33,256 nt of DNA from Candidatus Moraniibacteriota bacterium (lineage in GTDB: Bacteria > Patescibacteriota > Minisyncoccia > JAHIHE01 > DAOVOJ01), in contig DAOVOJ010000005.1 of assembly GCA_030629775.1 (NCBI GenBank), positions 1-33,256 of the forward strand, given 5' to 3'. This document shows, piece by piece, positions 16,287 to 22,800 of this stretch. The notes below the pieces were generated by a model. The model was not told the DNA's origin, made no database searches, and saw only the letters and a program-made list of their open reading frames with translations. Within the stretch, counting starts at the first letter, position 1. Every line of letters starts with the position of its first letter. Made by a program: the position numbers and the translations under genes.

Positions 16287-16464
16287 CTCACTTTAACCTG
16301 TCATCCTGAGCGACGATAGGAGTCGAAGGATCTGTCAGCGGATAAAGTGTGTGTTTCAATTGTTTTTACTTAAAAACAAGTATCTTGTATTTACAGATTC
16401 CTCCACTCCGCTCTCCTTCGGCTATCGCCTCAGGGTCACTCCGGTCGGAATGACAAAAAGTGAG
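16287..16464. repeat. Palindromic element, family C (TGTCATCCTGAGCG type)
   Basis: The arms are CTCACTTTAACCTGTCATCC at the left and GGAATGACAAAAAGTGAG at the right. Inner segments GAAGGATCTGT and ACAGATTCCTCC are also paired, and an AT-rich loop lies between. The GTCATCCTGAGCG...GAAGGATCT motif resembles a repeat seen in many bacteria. It fills the 346-base gap between the divergent VanW and eRF1-like genes. The only other item in the gap is the VanW promoter. Confidence 0.8.
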
Positions 16465-16521
16465 GAAGTCCTAAAGATAAAGGAAAAAGATTTAATTATT
16501 ATAAAACTATAAACCAAAAAT

Positions 16522-17691
16522 ATGGCAAAAAACATTCCAATCAAAGCTTTAACAAAAAAAGATATTGAAGAGCTGTCTCAAGAAAAAAATGTGAAGAGCA
16601 CCGCTTTTAGCTTGTATCTCGGCATTAAAGCGAGACGCAATTTTGTAGCAGAGGCAAATTCCGTTATATCAAACGCTCTTAAGGAAATTGAAGAAGAAAA
16701 AGTCTATTCTAAAAAAGAAAAGAAAAGAATAAAAGAAATATCCAGTGAGATGAAAAATGAAATAAGATCTTTAAAACTGCCTGACAAAACCGGGAGCATT
16801 GTCTTATTTCGCGACACGCGAAGAATGAATAAGGCCTATCATGTTCCGGTTTATATCCCTTCAAGATTTATTGTTGAACCGGATCCATACATTCATCCTC
16901 TGGTAAGGGTATTGGAAAAGTACCCGCGGTATGTGGTTGTTGTTTTAGAGAGAGACAAGGCAAGATTTTTCAGCATTTTTCTTGGCGAGATTGAGGAAAT
17001 TTCGGAAATTTTGCTTGACGATGTTCCACAAAGAATCAACGCGGCTCGCGCTGAGTGGAAAGGTTTGAGAGAAACAAAGATCCAAGGGCATATCCGTGAT
17101 CATTTGCACAGGCATTTGAAAAGAGTGGCCGGGGAAACGGAAGATTATTTCAGATACAAAAAAAACGGATGCAGCCATTTGGTAATAGGGGCGCACAGGG
17201 AATTAGTGGAAAAATTCACAAAGATTTTGGGCGCAAAATCAAGAGAAAAACTAGTTGGTTCTTATCATATTGTGCCGGGTTATGATCTTAATCGCATAAA
17301 AGAGAAAAGCAAAAAGATCATAGATGAGTATGAGAAAAAAGTTGAAGCGGAAACAGTTGAAAATTTATTTAACAGATCGAACAAAGAGAAAAGGTCTGCT
17401 ACGATCGGAATTAATTCTGTCTTGGAAAATTTTTATCTTCACAATGTTGACGCGTTTATCGTAGGGAAGAATTATAAGGAGTCGGGGTACACTTGTCCGG
17501 AATGCCATTACATTTCTTCGTATATGAGATCCTGCCCAAAATGCAAAAGCAAAATGTTAAAAGCCGGCGATATAGTCGATGAGATCATTGAGGAAGCTAC
17601 CGCAAATAAAATAAAAATAAAACATCTGTTTTACGCTCATAAAGAATTTGACAAGTTTGGAATTGGCGCGTTTTTGAAATCCGTAATTTAG
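16522..17691 (+). CDS. Bacterial eRF1/Pelota-like protein (baeRF type)
   Basis: The 389-residue protein resembles the bacterial homologues of archaeal-eukaryotic release factor 1. After a coiled-coil, charged N-terminal part (about 1-100), the middle domain (VVVVLERDKARFFSIFLGEI near 138) matches the eRF1 domain 2 fold, and a Lys/Arg/His-rich helix follows (GHIRDHLHRHLKRVAGETED). Domain 3 includes HLVIGAHRELVEKFTKILG, YTCPECHYISSYMRSCPKCK near 323 (a zinc ribbon) and a C-terminal strand-helix end. I see no GGQ peptidyl-hydrolysis motif and no NIKS-type decoding motif, so it is unlikely to terminate translation by the standard route. Ribosome rescue or stress binding are family-level speculations. 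It stands alone upstream of the secE promoter. Family call fairly confident, role unknown. Confidence 0.72.
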   Translation: MAKNIPIKALTKKDIEELSQEKNVKSTAFSLYLGIKARRNFVAEANSVISNALKEIEEEKVYSKKEKKRIKEISSEMKNEIRSLKLPDKTGSIVLFRDTRRMNKAYHVPVYIPSRFIVEPDPYIHPLVRVLEKYPRYVVVVLERDKARFFSIFLGEIEEISEILLDDVPQRINAARAEWKGLRETKIQGHIRDHLHRHLKRVAGETEDYFRYKKNGCSHLVIGAHRELVEKFTKILGAKSREKLVGSYHIVPGYDLNRIKEKSKKIIDEYEKKVEAETVENLFNRSNKEKRSATIGINSVLENFYLHNVDAFIVGKNYKESGYTCPECHYISSYMRSCPKCKSKMLKAGDIVDEIIEEATANKIKIKHLFYAHKEFDKFGIGAFLKSVI

Positions 17692-17742
17692 AAAATTTAG
17701 TTCCGGGCATTGGTGTTGTCTCGCGCCGGTCAAGACCTGCTG

Positions 17743-17771
17743 TTGACATTTTTTAGAAGAGGATGTATCAT
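17743..17771 (+). promoter_or_regulatory. Promoter of secE-nusG-rplK
   Basis: A perfect TTGACA (17743-17748), a 17-base spacer and TATCAT (17766-17771) make this the best promoter in the window. Transcription from about 17778 leaves a ~75-base leader before secE. The leader holds a small AGCC/GGCT hairpin followed by TTTT near 17800-17816, which might modulate expression. Confidence 0.8.
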
Positions 17772-17851
17772 GAAGATACAATTAAAATCATCAAAATAGC
17801 CTGCGAGGGCTGTTTTAAAAACATTAAAAACAATAAAATTAAAAATCAAAT

Positions 17852-18046
17852 ATGAACATCATTAAAAAAATAATCCGGTTTTTATCGGAAGTAAAAGTAG
17901 AGTTAACCAAAGTAACCTGGCCCAGCCGGCAGCAGACAATCAAAGATTCTTTCATCGTTATTTTTATAAGCCTGGTTACGGCTGCTTTTCTCGGCGGAGT
18001 TGATTTTCTATTTTCTTTTCTAGTAAAAGAGTTTGTCAATAAATAA
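17852..18046 (+). CDS. secE: Preprotein translocase subunit SecE
   Basis: The 64-residue protein has the short single-helix architecture of bacterial SecE: an amphipathic N-terminal helix (IIRFLSEVKVELTKVTWPSR) containing the conserved V-x-W-P-S/T segment, then one transmembrane helix (about 34-58, SFIVIFISLVTAAFLGG). SecE clamps SecY in the SecYEG channel. Its place before nusG and rplK is the standard bacterial order. ATG 17852 is the only start giving the complete amphipathic helix. No Shine-Dalgarno is apparent. A tandem-word inverted repeat begins right at the stop codon. Confidence 0.95.
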   Translation: MNIIKKIIRFLSEVKVELTKVTWPSRQQTIKDSFIVIFISLVTAAFLGGVDFLFSFLVKEFVNK

Positions 18047-18120
18047 TGTTAAAATTGTTACATTGTTAAGAGTTTTTATTATTTGGCAATACAGCAATAT
18101 AACAATTTAGCAATTTAAAT
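18047..18120. repeat. Tandem-word inverted repeat (TTGTTA / CAATATAA words)
   Basis: The left arm has TGTTAAAATTGTTACATTGT words. The right arm has GCAATACAGCAATATAACAA and TTTAGCAATTT words, close to the reverse complement. It lies within the secE-nusG transcript. The same vocabulary appears, decayed, at 12920-12980. Confidence 0.75.
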
Positions 18121-18125
18121 AATTT

Positions 18126-18671
18126 ATGCCTAAACAAATAACTGATCTCAAAAAAAAGTGGTATGTCCTTCATACCTATTCGGGATACGAAGATAATGTT
18201 GCTCGGAACCTGAAACAGAGAATTGAATCCATGGGAATGGAGGACAAGATTTTTGACGTCCTGGTTCCCAAAGAAACCAAAATTAAAATTAAAAACGGAA
18301 AAAGAAAAACAGTTGAAGAAAGAATTTTTCCGGGATATGTTTTGGTGGAAATGATCGTTGCCGACGATTCATGGTATGTTGTCCGCAACACTCCTAATGT
18401 GACGGGCTTCATTGGCTCGGGAGTAACACCGACGTCGATCTCGGAAGAAGAAATTAATACTTTGAAAAAGAGGATGGGTGTTAAGGAGCCAAAATATAAA
18501 ATTGATGTGGCGGTGGGCGAGTCGGTTAAAATTATTGACGGACCGTTTAAAGATTTTGATGGCAAGATCAGCGCGATTGACGAAGAGAAAGGAAAAATAA
18601 AAGTTTTAGTTTCTATGTTCGGCCGCGAAACACCGGTGGAACTGGATTTCTTGCAGATTAAGAAAATTTAA
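18126..18671 (+). CDS. nusG: Transcription termination/antitermination protein NusG
   Basis: The 181-residue protein has the NGN domain (about 10-115: KKWYVLHTYSGYEDNVARNL, FPGYVLVEMIVADDSWYVVR, TPNVTGFIGSG) and a C-terminal KOW domain (about 128-181: VGESVKIIDGPFKDFDGKIS, VSMFGRETPVELDF). NusG binds RNA polymerase as a processivity factor and links it to Rho or the ribosome. The sequence is complete and of ordinary length. The start follows the SecE gene by 79 bases that hold a palindromic element. It is followed by a family A palindrome and then rplK. Confidence 0.97.
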   Translation: MPKQITDLKKKWYVLHTYSGYEDNVARNLKQRIESMGMEDKIFDVLVPKETKIKIKNGKRKTVEERIFPGYVLVEMIVADDSWYVVRNTPNVTGFIGSGVTPTSISEEEINTLKKRMGVKEPKYKIDVAVGESVKIIDGPFKDFDGKISAIDEEKGKIKVLVSMFGRETPVELDFLQIKKI

Positions 18672-18679
18672 ACACACAT

Positions 18680-18766
18680 TTCCCCTCCTTGCGAAGGAGG
18701 GGACTAAGGGGAGGTTGAATCTTTATTTATAAACCACCCCTACCCCCTCCTTGCTAAGGAGGGGAA
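18680..18766. repeat. Palindromic element, family A (copy 4)
   Basis: The left arm starts TCCCCTCCTTGCGAAGGAGG and the right arm ends CCCCCTCCTTGCTAAGGAGG, each a hairpin by itself, with GGGGAGGTT / AACCACCCC paired between them. It lies in the nusG-rplK spacer, inside what is normally one operon. Strong RNA structure there could change the relative expression of the two genes. Confidence 0.85.
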
Positions 18767-18818
18767 AATATCAAATTCGGATAAAATTTATAAAATTTTA
18801 GAATAATAAAATAAAATT

Positions 18819-19244
18819 ATGGCAAAGAAAATAACGACAACTATCAAACTTCAAATTCCGGCTGGAAAGGCCAATCCGGCGCCGCCGATAGGGCCGGCGT
18901 TAGGGCAGGCGGGAATTAACATTCAGGAATTTTGTACTCGGTTCAATAACGACACAAAAGACAAGGGCGGGGATATTATCCCGGTGGTCATTAGTGTTTA
19001 TGAAGACAAATCTTACGATTTTATTTTAAAGACCCCGCCGGCAGCCGAACTTATAAAAAAAGCGGCGGGAATTAAAAAAGGATCCAAAGAACCGCAGAAA
19101 GACAAAGTGGGAAAAATTACCAAAAAACAGCTTCAGGAAATCGCGGAAATTAAAATGCCGGATCTTAACGCGAATAATATTGAAGGGGCGATGAAAATTA
19201 TCGCCGGCACGGCACGGCAGATGGGAGTTGAGATAGAGTCGTAA
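18819..19244 (+). CDS. rplK: 50S ribosomal protein L11 (uL11)
   Basis: The 141-residue protein has the canonical uL11 N-terminal domain ([35 protein letters not shown]) with the proline pair contacted by thiostrepton, and the C-terminal rRNA-binding domain ([37 protein letters not shown]). It is part of the GTPase-associated centre. It is complete and of normal length. In most bacteria rplA (uL1) follows at once; here an inverted repeat, a promoter and a surface-protein gene follow instead. Confidence 0.97.
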   Translation: MAKKITTTIKLQIPAGKANPAPPIGPALGQAGINIQEFCTRFNNDTKDKGGDIIPVVISVYEDKSYDFILKTPPAAELIKKAAGIKKGSKEPQKDKVGKITKKQLQEIAEIKMPDLNANNIEGAMKIIAGTARQMGVEIES

Positions 19245-19314
19245 AGTCCATAAAGTCCATAAAGTCGAAAGTTTGCAAAGTCTAAACTTTTAACTTTATG
19301 GACTTTTAACTTTT
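19242..19314. repeat. Tandem-word inverted repeat (ATAAAGTCC words)
   Basis: The left arm repeats AAAGTCCATAAAGTCCATAA and AAAGTC words directly from the rplK stop codon. The right arm has TAACTTTATGGACTTTTAAC, the reverse complement of the words. It occupies the place where rplA would normally begin. Confidence 0.8.
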
Positions 19315-19344
19315 GGCTAGACTTAGTTATCCACAGCCTTGCTC

Positions 19345-19372
19345 TTGACAAATTCTTTAGATATGCTATATT
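19345..19372 (+). promoter_or_regulatory. Promoter of the small RNA / leader at 19379
   Basis: A perfect TTGACA (19345-19350), a 16-base spacer and TATATT (19367-19372). Transcription would start near 19379, directly before the structured segment. A lone DnaA-box-like TTATCCACA lies at 19327-19335. Confidence 0.75.
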
Positions 19373-19378
19373 GATGGC

Positions 19379-19466
19379 GTTAAATAAAAAGGTCTCTGTA
19401 ACAAGGGTGATATTTGGAAGTTAACATAGAGATCGTTCTCTTTTTTGTGAAGAGGACGATTTTTAA
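19379..19466 (+). ncRNA. Candidate small RNA or attenuator leader (unknown family)
   Basis: The segment has its own promoter and terminator, giving a transcript of about 88 bases. The first hairpin pairs GGTCTCTGT (19391-19399) with ACATAGAGATC (19424-19434) with a two-base bulge; its ~24-base loop contains AAGGGTGATATTTGGAAG. The second hairpin is a terminator whose 5' arm shares three bases with the first stem, so the two partly exclude each other, as in an attenuator or riboswitch. I compared it by eye with SRP RNA, tmRNA and ribosomal-protein leaders and could not assign it. It could be a free small RNA or the leader of the downstream genes. Confidence 0.5.
19432..19464 (+). terminator. 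Intrinsic terminator / attenuator
   Basis: ATCGTTCTC (19432-19440) pairs with GAGGACGAT (19452-19460) through nine pairs including one T·G, with an 11-base loop and five T at the 3' side. Confidence 0.75.
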
Positions 19467-19501
19467 AAAGTTAATTTCTGAATTTCACCTTTTTTATTTT
19501 A

Positions 19502-19540
19502 TTTAACCCACCCCCTAGCCTTTCTCAAGAGGAGAATAAT
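19502..19540. repeat. Fragment of family A element
   Basis: TTAACCCACCCCCTAGCC and CTCAAGAGGAGAATAATT resemble the right arm of family A (compare 6391-6424), decayed and without a left arm. The remainder of 19466-19611 is AT-rich with no feature I can support. Confidence 0.5.
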
Positions 19541-19611
19541 TAAAGAAAAGGGGAACACAAAAAATAAAATTAAATAAAATAAAATTAAGGAGTAAACAAA
19601 TAATAGAGGGA

Positions 19612-19755
19612 ATGATAAATATAAAAAACAAAATAAAATTTTATAAAAAAGAAATGTTTTATTCGGACGCGGTTTTTGGCGCGGTTTTTTTATTGGCAAT
19701 CAATTTCGTTTCAATAATTTTAAATAATAATTTTAACAGACAAACAGTTTTATAA
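19612..19755 (+). CDS. Possible 47-residue single-pass membrane protein
   Basis: An ATG at 19612 opens 47 codons, ending TAA at 19753-19755. The product has a basic N-terminus (MINIKNKIKFYKKEMFYSD) and one hydrophobic helix (AVFGAVFLLAINFVSIIL, about 20-37), then a polar tail. This is a credible small membrane-protein layout rather than random translation. A purine-rich AAGGAG lies about 20 bases upstream and GAGGGA directly before the ATG, neither ideally spaced. An intrinsic terminator overlaps the stop codon. The unit promoter 19345 - attenuator - this frame - terminator would be a compact transcript upstream of the surface-protein gene. I recognise no family; the composition is very AT-rich, so chance is not excluded. 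Confidence 0.4.
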   Translation: MINIKNKIKFYKKEMFYSDAVFGAVFLLAINFVSIILNNNFNRQTVL

Positions 19756-19774
19756 ATTTTATAGAACTGTTTTT
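19744..19774 (+). terminator. Intrinsic terminator upstream of the surface-protein gene
   Basis: ACAGTTTTAT (19744-19753) pairs with ATAGAACTGT (19761-19770) through ten pairs with one T·G, followed by a run of T. It overlaps the stop codon of the possible small gene. A second small hairpin, TTTCGTGT/ACACGAAA, lies at 19780-19803 just before the next ribosome-binding site. Confidence 0.6.
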
Positions 19775-19821
19775 AATTATTTCGTGTTACATATTACACG
19801 AAACAAAGAAGGAAAACAAAA

Positions 19822-22800
19822 ATGAAAAATTTAAAAAGGAAAATCAAAAAAAGCGCTCAGAAAATAATGGCGTCTTTTTTAATGGTGACGATGATCATGT
19901 GGACGCTGGGCGCGTCATTGATGGTGTCTGTTCCGGTAACTCATGCTGCCGGAACTGTTCTGGTTGGATATGGACCGCCGAACGGACAGACTGATTTTCC
20001 AACAATGGCGCCGCTGGACTTTATGTTCAACGCCGCTTTAAATTCTACAGTAATTGATAATTTAAATACCGAGAGCAATCCTTTTAGCATCTCGCCGTCG
20101 GTAAGCGGGGAGTGGCATTATTTTGAAGAAACTTGGGGAACTAATACTATGTACCGTGTTTCGTTTATGGCTTTAGACGGATTAGCTTTGAGCACCGAGT
20201 ATACTATCTCTGTGGATCTTTCCGGTGTTACTGGCGCCGATAGCGGCGCGGCAACCATGACTCTTGAAGGAGAACAGAGTGCTTTAACTTTTACTGATCC
20301 GGTTTATTCATTTATTGTTACTACCGGCGATACGGAAATGCAGGGCGGGATTTATCCGCCAATGGCTTTTGCCGGTTATCCAACTGAGGGAATGCAGCAG
20401 GTCTCTCCGAGCATCACTTCCATCACGATTAATTTTGACCGCGACAATATGGACGCGACCACTTTTACTACTAGCAATATTTATTTAGAAAAAATTGGAA
20501 CTGGAGTAGTAAGCGGCACAACAGTCAGTCCGACTTCGGGGACTAGCGGGGTGGCGACTATTCAAGGTTTTGCTTTAGCCGCCAGCAGCCAGTATCGGGT
20601 TTATGTGACCAGAGATGTAAAAGATTCTAATGGACAGGCTTTGTCGGGAATGCCGTTGCCGGACGGTAGTGCCGGACCATATTCTTATGATTTTTATACG
20701 GCTGCTTCAGGGACAACTGTTACTGCCAATTATATCGGTTCAAATTTAGATCAATATTTAAGCGGTGGCAGCATTACCGGTGTTCCAACGGGAACGGTGA
20801 TCACAGCCACTTTTGATAATTCGCTTGATCCGACAACAGTTACGACGGATAATGTTCAATTAAATGCTGGCGCGGTAACTGGCAGCGTTAGTTACGACGC
20901 GCAGGGCAATATGATCCGTTTTATTCCAAACGCTATATTATCCGCCGCCACATCGCACACTTTTGCTATTTCAACCAGCGTGAAAAGCGTGACTGGGACA
21001 GCCATTACGGCGGTTAGTAAAACATTCACAACTGGCGCCGCGGATGAAACAAAACCGCAGGTGGTTTTTTCCGAGGGCGATAACTATGGTTTATTTGTTG
21101 AATTTAACGAACCGTTAAATTCAACCACGGCGGAAAATAAATCATATTATACTTTAAAAACAAGAAGCGATAGTGGCACGGCTTGGGGTGATGTGACGGC
21201 GGTAAGTTTGACGGGCGCCAACATCCGCTACCAACCGGATTATAATGAAGTGATGATAGACGGTTTGACTTTGACTCCCGGTCAGGAATTCCAAATAACC
21301 GTTTCAACAGGCGTTACCGATATTGCCGGTAATATTATGGATAATACCGCCAATGTCAGAACCGGCTATATTATGGACGCCAGTTTGTTTTTCGGCGGAG
21401 GGGGAATGTTTACGATGGATGATATGGGGATGGAAGATTTTGATATGTTTGATATGGGAATGAAACCGATTGGCGTTTGGCCGATGAGCAATATGGTCAG
21501 CGCTACCACTAAATATTTTATTGACATTCCAATCGCGACGGCTATTCCAGCCGATGGAATAATTGAATTGAAATTTCCCACTGGATTTAATGTAACTTCC
21601 GTGGTTAAAGACGCGCAAAGCCCGATGAACGATGATTTTAACGGCGGCAATACCGGCACGATAACTTTTGCCGGCACTGATCCGACTGGCACTACGAGTA
21701 ACGGCGTAAATAACGACGGCTTGGGCGTTATTGGCGAGCGAACGGTAGTTATTAAATTAAGCTCCGCTGTTCCCGCGAATGATTTTCTGGCTATTGATTT
21801 AGATAACATTCAAAATACCAGTGTTCCAAAAGGATTTGAAACGAATGGCTATCAAGTGGAAATAAAAACAAAAACTTCCGCCGGGATTTTACTGGAAGCG
21901 TTGTATTCAATGCCCTTCTTTATTACGGGCGGCGGCACTAATACTATTTCCGGTTCGGTTCATGGCGTGGCTTCCGGACATGATGGCACGATTCAAGTAT
22001 TTTTAGGTTCTCCGATGACCGGTCCGATGCAGCAAGATGTGGCAATTACCGGTACGGGCGACGCCACCGCGGACGGTACTTACAGTTTCGGCAATTTGCC
22101 GGACGGAGAATATTTCTTATTTACCGATCCGTCAATTGCAATCGGCGCCGGCTCCTATTTCGGTAATCCAATGCCGGAATCTATTTGGATAAGCGGCGGC
22201 GCTACGGAAACCAAAGATACCGCTCTAGTGGCGGAAAATTCCGGCAGTGTTTATACTTTAGCGGTAACATTGGTTGGTGATTTTACCACTGGCGTCGTAA
22301 ATGACAGTGTAGATATATTTGCCGGATCGCCGACCGGTTTTCGCGTAAAAACAGTAACGCCCGGCAATACAGCCGGTGTGACTTACAATTTATATTTGCC
22401 GGACGGCGACTGGATGGTTGGAGTTGGTCCGGCGATGCCGACCGGTCCGATGGCGGGTCCTCCGCCAATGCCGGACTGGATGCCGCCGATGCCGACCAAT
22501 GTTAAAATTTCCAGTGGCGGAACAGCGTCTTCTGTTGGCGCTACATTAACAATTAATTTAGGAACTCAAGCAAGCACGACCGTGGCGGGATATGTCAAAG
22601 ACGGTTCAAACAATGCTATTGCTAACGCCGAAGTATTCGCTTATCAACCGGTGGGCGGGTTTGGCGGCGCGCATACTAAAACCGCCAGCGACGGTTCGTT
22701 CACTTTGAAAGTTCCAGTTTTGGGAATATATAAAATCGGCGCTTTTATGCCGGGTCTTCCAAGTTCGCAGGAAATAGTTCAGGATGTTCAGAGCAATGTG

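Noticed and set aside
18176-18565. 129-codon minus-strand frame within nusG
   Set aside because: Antisense shadow of a certain nusG; no domain.
18819-19466. The 19379-19466 RNA as a standard L10 or L1 ribosomal-protein leader
   Set aside because: No ribosomal-protein gene follows it and I could not match the conserved bases of those leaders; left as an unknown structured RNA.
21366-21809. 147-codon minus-strand frame within the surface-protein gene
   Set aside because: Antisense shadow of a repetitive, Gly/Thr-rich coding region.
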